From Robiginitomaculum sp. (GTDB lineage: Bacteria > Pseudomonadota > Alphaproteobacteria > Caulobacterales > Maricaulaceae), in the NCBI GenBank assembly GCA_027071965.1, contig JALSYJ010000280.1, positions 1 to 8,358 of the forward strand: DNA of 8,358 bases, written 5' to 3'. The notes under the pieces are model-generated. The model saw only the letters and a list, made by a program, of their open reading frames with translations. It ran no database searches and was not told the origin of the DNA. Position 1 is the first letter of the stretch; every line of letters begins with the position of its first letter. The translations under genes and the position numbers were made by a program. This document shows positions 1 to 5,590 of the stretch, piece after piece.

Positions 1-377
1 GGAAAAGCAGCAATAGCAACATTTACCGGCGTGTTTGTACCAGGAGCAACTCCAATATCCCCATATCCAAAATATGCAATGGGCCGTAAATAGGCGCTTA
101 AAAGATCGTTGGCGCGCACAAGTTCAAAACACGCCTCAATCAGTTCTTCAGGCTCAAATGGAATTTCCATGGCGTAAATTTTGGCCGATGCAAACAGCCG
201 TAATACATGCTCGCTTAACCTAAATCCGCATGGGCCTTGATGGGTGTCATATACCCGTATGCCCTCAAACATGGCAGTGCCATAGTGCAGGCCATGGCTA
301 AGAACATGGGTGGTTGCCTGCGCCCACGGGATCATGCGCCCGTCCTGCCAGATGAATTTTGCCTCTGAAATACTCAT
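1..377 (-). CDS. ilvE: Branched-chain amino acid aminotransferase, N-terminal 125 residues (cut by window edge)
   Basis: PLP-dependent fold-type IV aminotransferase that makes or breaks down Leu, Ile and Val, using glutamate/2-oxoglutarate as partner, in the cytoplasm. The visible N-terminus follows E. coli IlvE closely: an IW.(D/N)G opening (9-13), the HVLSHGLHYGTAMFEGIR block (24-41, with the conserved Arg41), then RLSEHVLRL, SAKIY and SAYLRPIAYFG (94-104). The PLP lysine and the rest of the protein lie beyond position 1. The ATG at 377 is preceded by AAGGAGA at good spacing. The gene starts 19 nt after the leuA stop on the same strand, so it is read as the last visible gene of the ilvC-ilvG-ilvM-leuA-ilvE operon, supplying the final transamination for all three amino acids. 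Family assignment is firm. Whether more genes follow cannot be seen. Confidence 0.95.
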   Translation of the reverse strand, partial: MSISEAKFIWQDGRMIPWAQATTHVLSHGLHYGTAMFEGIRVYDTHQGPCGFRLSEHVLRLFASAKIYAMEIPFEPEELIEACFELVRANDLLSAYLRPIAYFGYGDIGVAPGTNTPVNVAIAAF

Positions 378-396
378 AATTTTCTCCTTGGGGCTG

Positions 397-1971
397 TCAG
401 GCCACGCTTTGCTGTCTTGTTAGTTGTCCAAATTCATCCCGACCTTGTCGGGCTATGGCGCGGTTGATGGCATCAACATATGATTCAACGCCGGCCGGTA
501 TTACGTCACGGGTGCGCGAACGTCCGGCAAAGCTCTCGTTTTCAATGTTAAGCACAATGTCTGAAATACAATCAGTTCGACCCCTGGTTCCCACATGATT
601 GATGGTCAGCTCTTCTACTTTAGCGGTAATGCCTGTAATGTGCTGTACGGCGTTAAAAGCCGCATGAATCGGGCCTTCACCGGTGGCAATGTCTGTAACC
701 AGCCCCCGTGCCGGATGTTCAAGCTCAACGCGGGCAAAAGGCTCAATGCTGCTTCCATGGGCTGCGCGCATCTCAACCCGTTTTAGCTGCCAGACTTGGC
801 TGTTGGTTCCTGTTTCTCCAAATATCAGATCAATCAGTTGCGCATCTGCCACTTCGCCAACTTCATCGGCCAGAGTTTTGAACGCGCTAAACACCTTGGA
901 CAATTCATTTTCGGCAATTTCACAGCCAAGCTCTTTGGCCCGGGCTGCCAGTGCATGTTTGCCGCTGTGCTTGCCTAAAATCAGAGCATTGCCCGGCAGT
1001 CCGATAGCTTCGGGGGTCATGATTTCATAAGTTCTGCGATCATTAAGCACGCCATGCTGATGAATACCGGCTTCATGGGCAAAAGCATTACGCCCGACAA
1101 TGGCCTTGTTTCTTGGAACCGGGTTTCCGGTTATCTTGCAAAGCATCTGACTTGCTGCGTGGATTTTGGTCGTGTCCGCATTAGTTTTGGCTTTCAGAAC
1201 ATCCTCGCGCGTGGCAAAGATCATCATAATTTCTTCGAGTGCACAATTGCCGGCTCGCTCACCAATGCCATTAATAGCGCCTTCCACCTGTCTGGCCCCG
1301 GCTCGTACCGCAGCAATTGAATTGGCTACGGCCATGCCTAGATCATCATGGCAATGGGTACTGAAAATTGCCTGTTCAGCACCCCGGACATTGGCAATCA
1401 GAAATGAAAATAAATCATGGATTTCATCTGGCGTCGTATAGCCAACCGTATCTGGAACATTCAGTATGCGCGCTCCTGCCTTGGCCGCACATTCAAGAGC
1501 TTCAACCAGAAATGCCCTTTCGGTGCGAATGGCATCTTCGGCTGAAAACTCCACTTCCATACATTGCTCTGCAGCCAGTTTCACCGAGCGTTCAATAGCG
1601 GCAAGAACTTGCGAACAACTCATGTTAAGCTTGGCTGTTCGATGAATTGGGCTGGTGCCAAGAAAAATATGAATACGGCTCTTGCGGGCAGGTTTTAGAG
1701 CTTTGGCGGCACATAAAATATCATCGCTTGTTGCTCGTGACAGGCTGCAAATTGTTGGGCCGTCAATTTCCCGGGCGATGCGGTGAATTGCCTGCGCGTC
1801 ATCTTTGGAGGCTGCGGCAAATCCTGCTTCGATTACATCAACCCCCAAATCGCGCAAGGAACCGGCCATTAGCAGTTTTTCCTCTGAGGACATGGAAAAT
1901 CCCGGGGCCTGCTCGCCATCGCGCAGGGTTGTATCAAACAGGGTTATCCTGTTTTTTGCATCATCAGACAT
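397..1971 (-). CDS. leuA: 2-isopropylmalate synthase
   Basis: Condenses 2-ketoisovalerate with acetyl-CoA, the committed step of leucine synthesis. From the start chosen here the protein is 524 residues, normal for bacterial LeuA. The HMGL-like TIM-barrel domain (about 8-270) carries FDTTLRDGEQ (12-21, metal-binding Asp13 and catalytic-site Arg17), HCHDDLG (206-212, metal ligands His206 and His208) and GIGERAGN (235-242). GKHSGKHAL (333-341) lies in the linker. The C-terminal part (about 385-510), with GEGPIHAAFNAV, is the LeuA regulatory dimer domain, so feedback inhibition by leucine is expected. A longer frame opens at 1989, but that ATG has no Shine-Dalgarno, whereas ATG 1971 has AGAGG six bases upstream and gives the usual short N-terminus. 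From 1971 the gene overlaps the ilvM stop by 8 nt, suggesting translational coupling. ilvE follows after 19 nt. Confidence 0.96.
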   Translation of the reverse strand: MSDDAKNRITLFDTTLRDGEQAPGFSMSSEEKLLMAGSLRDLGVDVIEAGFAAASKDDAQAIHRIAREIDGPTICSLSRATSDDILCAAKALKPARKSRIHIFLGTSPIHRTAKLNMSCSQVLAAIERSVKLAAEQCMEVEFSAEDAIRTERAFLVEALECAAKAGARILNVPDTVGYTTPDEIHDLFSFLIANVRGAEQAIFSTHCHDDLGMAVANSIAAVRAGARQVEGAINGIGERAGNCALEEIMMIFATREDVLKAKTNADTTKIHAASQMLCKITGNPVPRNKAIVGRNAFAHEAGIHQHGVLNDRRTYEIMTPEAIGLPGNALILGKHSGKHALAARAKELGCEIAENELSKVFSAFKTLADEVGEVADAQLIDLIFGETGTNSQVWQLKRVEMRAAHGSSIEPFARVELEHPARGLVTDIATGEGPIHAAFNAVQHITGITAKVEELTINHVGTRGRTDCISDIVLNIENESFAGRSRTRDVIPAGVESYVDAINRAIARQGRDEFGQLTRQQSVA

Positions 1972-2233
1972 TTTGAGCCTCTGTTTCATTGGTTTTGATA
2001 TTTGTCAGCACCCGCTGCACTCCGATAAGGCGAGATATCTGGCGCTGTAGCACCCCGATATCCCGGCTCGCATCACGGGCAATTATCGCAATATCGAGGC
2101 TGGAATTGTTCTTGCTGGTAAGCGGAAGATTGATGGTCTTGACCTCATAGCCCCGGCGCTCAACAAGACCGAGCAGGCGTATGATCGCGCCTTCTTCAGG
2201 CGAAAACTCTATGGTCAGCATTTGGGTTTGCAT
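1964..2233 (-). CDS. ilvM: Acetohydroxyacid synthase small (regulatory) subunit, IlvM type
   Basis: An 89-residue ACT-domain protein that partners the large subunit encoded just upstream. It begins with a typical ACT beta strand (MLTIEFSPEEGAIIRLLGL, 5-23) followed by a VERRGYEVKTINL turn and strand (24-36), and ends with RQISRLIGVQRVL (64-76). The length matches the short IlvM subunit of AHAS isozyme II (about 87 residues in E. coli) rather than the roughly 160-residue IlvN/IlvH of other isozymes, which have an extra C-terminal domain. The ATG at 2233 has GGAG seven bases upstream and lies 1 nt after the ilvG stop, a spacing that favours equal production of both subunits. The last 8 nt overlap leuA. 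By analogy with E. coli AHAS II the enzyme may be poorly sensitive to valine; that is inference only. Confidence 0.9.
   Translation of the reverse strand: MQTQMLTIEFSPEEGAIIRLLGLVERRGYEVKTINLPLTSKNNSSLDIAIIARDASRDIGVLQRQISRLIGVQRVLTNIKTNETEAQNV
1978..1982 (-). promoter_or_regulatory. Ribosome binding site that sets the leuA start
   Basis: AGAGG lies inside the last codons of ilvM, 6 nt upstream of ATG 1971. Nothing similar precedes the alternative in-frame ATG at 1989. This decides the start in favour of 1971 and makes leuA initiation depend on a site that ribosomes finishing ilvM pass over. Confidence 0.7.
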
Positions 2234-2234
2234 T

Positions 2235-3935
2235 TTAAGACTCCATCATTTCAGCGTTGGATTTTCCAGGAGGAACCAGCGGCCAGACATTTTCACGCGG
2301 ATCAATACGCACATGAGCCAGAACCGGGCCGTTAGTTTTTAGTAATCGCTCGATTGCCCCATCGACCTGTTCCCGGCGCGATACCGTAAAAGCTTCAATG
2401 CCAAATGCGCGGGCGACACTGGCGAAGTCAGGATTGTCATACAGATCAACTTCGCTAAAATTCTGTTCGTAAAATAGCTCCTGCCATTGGCGAACCAGAC
2501 CCAATGCAGAATTATCAAACAGGACAATTTTCAACCCGATACCATAGCGCCGTATAGTGGCCAGTTCCTGAATATTCATCATGACCGAACCGTCACCGGT
2601 TATGGTGACAACACAGTCTTTGGGATTGGCCAGCTTTGCGCCAATACCAGCCGGAATCCCATAGCCCATGGCTCCAAGACCACCAGAAGTCAGGTGGGCT
2701 TCAGGACGGTTGAAACTACAATGTTGCGCCACCCACATCTGATGTTGTCCCACATCACATGTGGCGACAAAATTACTTGGAGCCCTGCGCGAAAGTTTTT
2801 CTAAAAATGCCGGTGCAAAAACACCGGATCCGGGGGCATGATAGTCAAAGGCAAATTGCCTGCGTAATTCCTTTGCCTGTTTCCGCCATGGTTCAATGTT
2901 CAGCTTTTGCACTTTTAATTGCTCAATGGCCGCTTTTAAGGAGCCGGGTACTGCAACATCAACATGACGTAATTTGCTGATTTCTGCTGGATCACAATCA
3001 AGATGAATAACTCTGGCATCGGCGGCAAAACTGTCCAGCTTGCCTGTGGCCCTATCATCAAAGCGCGCCCCACAAACCAGCAGCACATCTGATTTTTGCA
3101 CAAGGATATTGGCAGCTTTACTGCCATGCATGCCAAGCATGCCAAAAAAATTCTCAGATCCGGTTGGCAGAACCCCCAGTCCGGTTAGCGTTGCCACTGC
3201 CGGAATACCGGCAATTTCGTTCATGGAGCGCAAGGCCTTGCTGGCTCCGGATTTGGCAACTCCGCCACCAATATAAAGCACTGGTTGTTTTGCGGTTTTT
3301 AGTAATTCTATGGCATCGGCAATATCAGCCATGGCCGGTTGCCGGGTCGGGGCAGGGTGCAAAATGGCCGGAGCTGGTGCGGGCACCTGCATCTGGGCAA
3401 TATCCTTGGGCAGATCAATCAATACCGGGCCGGGTCGTCCTGATGTTGCGATTTGAAAGGCTCTGGCGATGATGTAAGGTATCTCTTCGGCTTTTCGAAT
3501 TAAAAAGCTGTGTTTCACCACTGGCATAGCCATGCCAAAAATATCAATTTCCTGAAATGCGTCTGTACCCATGACTGCAGTTGGCACCTGACCTGTAATG
3601 GCGATCATTGGCACCGAGTCCAAAAAAGCATTGGCAATTCCGGTCAATAAATTGGTGGCGCCGGGGCCGGAAGTTGCAATGCAAACCCCCGCTTTGCCTG
3701 TGGCGCGGGCATAGGCATCAGCAGCAAAGGCTGCCGCTTGTTCATGACGCACCAGAATATGCCTTAAAGATGAGCCGGGCAGGGCATCATAAAATGGCAT
3801 AATGGTGCCGCCGGGATAGCCAAACACCAGATCAACCCCTTGATCCTGCAGGGCTTTAACCACAAGCTGTGCACCAGTTTGCGAACTGGTGGCGGTGCGT
3901 TCTTTTTCAGATTGATCAGGATTTGAAGCTGACAT
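2235..3935 (-). CDS. ilvG: Acetohydroxyacid synthase large (catalytic) subunit, IlvG type
   Basis: Thiamine-diphosphate enzyme joining pyruvate to pyruvate (valine/leucine branch) or to 2-ketobutyrate (isoleucine branch). It has 566 residues in the usual three domains: N-terminal pyrimidine-binding domain with VFGYPGG (37-43) and catalytic Glu65 in RHEQAAAFAADAYARATG; central FAD-associated domain (about 200-335) with GARFDDRATG (289-298); C-terminal ThDP domain with the metal-binding motif TGDGS (446-450) running to DN (474-475), then LGLVRQWQ (478-485). The ending ENVWPLVPPGKSN (548-560) resembles E. coli IlvG more than IlvB or IlvI, and the short ACT subunit downstream agrees, so ilvG is preferred over ilvB. 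ATG 3935 has GGTGA about seven bases upstream. The gene starts 36 nt after the ilvC stop, with no terminator between. No key residue is missing. Confidence 0.95.
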   Translation of the reverse strand: MSASNPDQSEKERTATSSQTGAQLVVKALQDQGVDLVFGYPGGTIMPFYDALPGSSLRHILVRHEQAAAFAADAYARATGKAGVCIATSGPGATNLLTGIANAFLDSVPMIAITGQVPTAVMGTDAFQEIDIFGMAMPVVKHSFLIRKAEEIPYIIARAFQIATSGRPGPVLIDLPKDIAQMQVPAPAPAILHPAPTRQPAMADIADAIELLKTAKQPVLYIGGGVAKSGASKALRSMNEIAGIPAVATLTGLGVLPTGSENFFGMLGMHGSKAANILVQKSDVLLVCGARFDDRATGKLDSFAADARVIHLDCDPAEISKLRHVDVAVPGSLKAAIEQLKVQKLNIEPWRKQAKELRRQFAFDYHAPGSGVFAPAFLEKLSRRAPSNFVATCDVGQHQMWVAQHCSFNRPEAHLTSGGLGAMGYGIPAGIGAKLANPKDCVVTITGDGSVMMNIQELATIRRYGIGLKIVLFDNSALGLVRQWQELFYEQNFSEVDLYDNPDFASVARAFGIEAFTVSRREQVDGAIERLLKTNGPVLAHVRIDPRENVWPLVPPGKSNAEMMES

Positions 3936-3971
3936 GATAAATTCACCGGGTTGTTTTGGGCCAGATCAGAA

Positions 3972-4946
3972 TTATTCGGCAGAGGGCTTGCTTGTGTTCA
4001 GCCATGCCATATCTGCACGCAAACGGGCGCCCACCTGTTCAATTGGGTGAGCCATGTCCTGTTGCATCAGGGATTGGTATTTTGGCTTTCCTGCCTGATT
4101 TTCCGAAATCCACTCTTTGGCGAAATTACCCTTTTGAATATGGCTCAATATTTCCCGCATGCGATTGCGGGTCTCATTATTGATAATATGCGGGCCAGCG
4201 GTCAGATCGCCGTAAATTGCTGTTTCTGAAATATATTTATGCATTTTTGACAATCCGCCCTCATAGAGCAGGTCAACAATCAGCTTTAATTCATGCAAAC
4301 ATTCATAATAGGCAACTTCCGGCTGGTATCCGGCATCAACCAGAGTATCAAACCCGGCAGTGATCAGTTCTGTTACTCCACCGCACAATACTGCCTGTTC
4401 ACCAAACAAATCGGTTTCGGTTTCTTCAGCGAAACTGGTTTTAATGGCTTTGGTTTTTGCGCCGCCGATACCGGCAGCATAAGTCTGTGCCCGGGCATCT
4501 GCTGTGCCGGTTGCGTCCTGATGCACCGCAAACAGGCATGGCACTCCCCGGCCACGCTGATATTCACGTCGCACCAAATCACCTGGCCCCTTGGGAGCAA
4601 CCAGTATCACATCAATCATGGCCGGTGCTTTTATCTGGCCATAATGAACGGTAAATCCGTGTGCGAACAATAATGCATCATTTGGTGAAAGGTTTTTGAC
4701 AATGCTGCTTTGAAATATTTCCTCATGACTAAGATCAGGGGTCAGCATTGCTATCAGGCTTGCCTGTGCAGCGGCATCGGCAGGGCTTGCAGTAGGCAAG
4801 CCGTCCTGTGTGGCCCTTTTATGTCCAGCCCCGCCTTCGCGTACACCAACAACCACATCAAAGCCGCTTTCATGTAAGTTCAGAGCGTGGGCCCGGCCCT
4901 GACTGCCATAACCTATTATGGCGATTTTTGTTTCATTAGCTGTCAT
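3972..4946 (-). CDS. ilvC: Ketol-acid reductoisomerase (class I, short N-terminus)
   Basis: Isomerises and reduces acetolactate or acetohydroxybutyrate, the second common step of valine and isoleucine synthesis. From ATG 4946 the protein has 324 residues. The Rossmann domain has GYGSQG (12-17); active-site His96 is in FAHGF and Lys119 in APKGPG. The knotted C-terminal domain has ETDLFGEQ (177-184) with metal ligands Asp179 and Glu183, and ECLHELKLI (215-223) with Glu215 and Glu219; Ser240 fits the substrate-binding Ser. About 11 N-terminal residues present in enzymes starting MxVYYD are absent, as I recall for Xanthomonas-type IlvC. The frame stays open to 5009, but that extension would be encoded by the attenuator hairpin and is rejected. 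AAGGA lies 8 nt upstream of ATG 4946. The cofactor loop is REGGAGHKRA (36-45), with Gly39 and Gly41 where NADPH enzymes usually have serines. First structural gene of the operon. Confidence 0.96.
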   Translation of the reverse strand: MTANETKIAIIGYGSQGRAHALNLHESGFDVVVGVREGGAGHKRATQDGLPTASPADAAAQASLIAMLTPDLSHEEIFQSSIVKNLSPNDALLFAHGFTVHYGQIKAPAMIDVILVAPKGPGDLVRREYQRGRGVPCLFAVHQDATGTADARAQTYAAGIGGAKTKAIKTSFAEETETDLFGEQAVLCGGVTELITAGFDTLVDAGYQPEVAYYECLHELKLIVDLLYEGGLSKMHKYISETAIYGDLTAGPHIINNETRNRMREILSHIQKGNFAKEWISENQAGKPKYQSLMQQDMAHPIEQVGARLRADMAWLNTSKPSAE

Positions 4947-4954
4947 TGATTTTT

Positions 4955-4959
4955 TCCTT
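4955..4959 (-). promoter_or_regulatory. Ribosome binding site of ilvC, directly behind the attenuator T-tract
   Basis: AAGGA, 8 nt upstream of ATG 4946 and only 2 nt after the T run of the leader terminator. It fixes the ilvC start at 4946 and shows that the terminator is packed as close to the gene as it can be. Confidence 0.8.
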
Positions 4960-4961
4960 GC

Positions 4962-4993
4962 AAAAAAAAACCCGCTTCTGTTCGAGAAGCGGG
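4962..4993 (-). terminator. Attenuator terminator (segments 3:4) in front of ilvC
   Basis: On the minus strand CCCGCTTCT (4993-4985) pairs perfectly with AGAAGCGGG (4979-4971) around a 5-nt loop, followed at once by nine Ts (4970-4962). This is a textbook Rho-independent terminator. It lies between the leader ORF stop (5024) and ilvC (4946), where it would stop transcription before the operon unless the competing 2:3 pairing forms. Confidence 0.95.
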
Positions 4994-5083
4994 CGGGTGA
5001 TCGGTACATTTATATGCGCTAATCTAGTTGCCTGCTCCTGATGGAAGCACGACGATAATGAGGCTGACTAGAATGAGGAGGGC
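4962..5083 (-). promoter_or_regulatory. Branched-chain amino acid attenuator with mutually exclusive RNA pairings
   Basis: Four segments can be traced by hand on the minus strand. Segment 1 is GCCCTCCT (5083-5076, leader codons 23-25). Segment 2 is AGGAGCAGGC (5039-5030, leader codons 37-40). Segment 3 is GCCCGCTTCT (4994-4985). Segment 4 is AGAAGCGGG (4979-4971). 1:2 gives 8 pairs with a 2-nt bulge. 2:3 gives 9 of 10 positions, with one G-U and one A-C mismatch. 3:4 is the perfect terminator. A ribosome stalled in codons 24-35 for lack of charged Leu, Ile or Val tRNA would cover segment 1, free segment 2 to take segment 3, and let transcription into ilvC. A ribosome reaching the stop at 5024-5026 covers segment 2 and lets 3:4 form. 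The pairings are seen in the sequence; the mechanism is the classical trp/ilv attenuation model. Confidence 0.85.
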
Positions 5084-5149
5084 GCGCAGAGACACATGCC
5101 TTGCCGACATCATGGCGGTGATCGCACTATTGTTCGCGACTTTATTCAC
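5024..5149 (-). CDS. ilvL: Branched-chain amino acid leader peptide (41 aa, GTG start)
   Basis: A 41-codon ORF, GTG to TAG, in the 5' leader of the ilvC operon. Codons 24-35 read Leu-Leu-Ile-Leu-Val-Ser-Leu-Ile-Ile-Val-Val-Leu: five Leu (three CTC, one CTA, one CTT), three Ile (two ATT, one ATC), three Val (two GTC, one GTG) and one Ser. Val19 and Leu21 extend the bias. The peptide ends PSGAGN. GGAGA sits 6 nt upstream of the GTG; in-frame ATGs at codons 13 and 14 are possible but have weaker ribosome sites. The peptide is expected to act only by being translated: ribosome stalling in the Leu/Ile/Val run would select the antiterminator. The hydrophobic stretch could be mistaken for a small membrane protein, but its place upstream of a terminator and the RNA pairings argue for a leader. 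The symbol is used by analogy with E. coli ilvL. Confidence 0.87.
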   Translation of the reverse strand: MNKVANNSAITAMMSARHVSLRALLILVSLIIVVLPSGAGN

Positions 5150-5155
5150 GAATTG

Positions 5156-5160
5156 TCTCC
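5156..5160 (-). promoter_or_regulatory. Ribosome binding site of the leader peptide
   Basis: GGAGA on the minus strand, 6 nt before GTG 5149. It is the best Shine-Dalgarno near the leader and is the reason the GTG is preferred to ATG 5113 or 5110. A TAA closes the frame seven codons upstream, so no earlier ATG is available. Confidence 0.75.
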
Positions 5161-5204
5161 ATACACATTAAAGAGTTGCATAGGCAACGCTTTGCTTGTT
5201 TGCT

Positions 5205-5232
5205 TCTCTACAGGCATAATTTGCATAAGCAA
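5205..5232 (-). promoter_or_regulatory. Tentative sigma70-like promoter for the leader and ilv operon
   Basis: Minus strand TTGCTT (5232-5227) and TAGAGA (5210-5205) are separated by 16 nt. Transcription would start near 5198, about 50 nt before the leader GTG, a sensible distance for an attenuator. The -10 match is only moderate, and other AT-rich hexamers lie nearby, so the exact position is uncertain. Confidence 0.3.
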
Positions 5233-5365
5233 GCATTAATTTTGCAAAAACTGCAAAAAATTGGATTTTTCTTTCGTTTTGCTGGTTTTTTAGCGAAATT
5301 CAGGTTTGATTTTCCCTCTTAAGGGATGGTGGCTTCCTTATGAAATTGTTCTTTTTAGATTATCT

Positions 5366-5576
5366 CGCAAAATTTAATGGATGATTTTGCGTCCCGATAG
5401 GGGCAATGGTGACTCACTAAAACAGCACGTTTGCGGTAGTCAGTTATTGCCGCGCAAAACAAAAATTTGAAAAAAAACCTTTTACCAAAAACAGCTTGGG
5501 TCAGGCTTTGGGTTTTAATGCAATTATTTTCAAGGGAAACAGCGTCCCAAAACGTAACACAACCATAAACGCAAAA
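5366..5576. repeat. Repeated CGCAAAA heptamer upstream of the receptor
   Basis: CGCAAAA occurs at 5366-5372, as its complement TTTTGCG at 5385-5391, then at 5453-5459 and 5570-5576. A six-of-seven copy, TTTGCG, is at 5430-5435. The first two form a perfect 7-bp inverted repeat with a 12-nt spacer. TTTGCG (5430) and CGCAAA (5453) form a second inverted pair, 6 bp with a 17-nt spacer. Repetition in paired orientation suggests binding sites for a regulator of the receptor, but no known operator was recognised. Confidence 0.45.
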
Positions 5577-5590
5577 TAGGGGCGAAATTT

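Larger units (their letters stand above)
5161..5590. other. Divergent intergenic region between the ilv leader and the TonB receptor
   Basis: About 430 bp, AT-rich, with no convincing gene on either strand. The left end should hold the promoter for the ilv leader, the right end that for the receptor. Visible structure: TTTGCA (5220-5225) and TGCAAA (5243-5248) as an inverted pair around the tentative ilv -35; a short hairpin GTTGC/GCAAC (5175-5188); TCCCT-CTTA-AGGGA (5313-5326); the CGCAAAA repeats described separately; and a direct repeat of TTGGGT (5496-5501 and 5508-5513). TTGGGT 5496 with TGCAAT 5519-5524 (17-nt spacer) is the best, still weak, receptor promoter. AGGGG (5578-5582), 8 nt before ATG 5591, is the receptor ribosome site. 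Confidence 0.7.

Noticed and set aside
35..223. Short plus-strand ORF antisense to ilvE
   Set aside because: It lies wholly opposite a clearly conserved gene, has no family resemblance and is a shadow frame. The same holds for the other short ORFs opposite leuA, ilvG, ilvC and the receptor.
1972..1989. Longer leuA start at ATG 1989
   Set aside because: No Shine-Dalgarno precedes it; AGAGG is placed for ATG 1971, and the extra residues (MKQRLK) are not typical of LeuA.
4947..5009. N-terminal extension of ilvC from ATG 5009
   Set aside because: It is encoded by the attenuator hairpin and T-tract, and a good ribosome site precedes ATG 4946 where the normal protein begins.
5024..5113. Leader ORF as a functional small membrane protein starting at Met13
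   Set aside because: The hydrophobic run is exactly Leu/Ile/Val codons located between pairing RNA segments and followed by an intrinsic terminator, which attenuation explains better; kept only as an alternative.
4962..5160. T-box or leucine riboswitch-like element upstream of ilvC
   Set aside because: No T-box consensus was seen, and the translated leader with BCAA codons accounts for the structure.
5157..5171. Tiny minus-strand ORF starting at the ATGs just before the leader (ATGTGTATGGAG)
   Set aside because: It stops after a few codons overlapping the leader start, lacks a ribosome site and has no regulatory codon bias.
5430..5480. Hairpin TTTGCG...CGCAAA followed by A-rich DNA as a terminator
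   Set aside because: On the plus strand the tail is A-rich, not T-rich, and on the minus strand no gene upstream needs it. It is better seen as part of the CGCAAAA repeat set.
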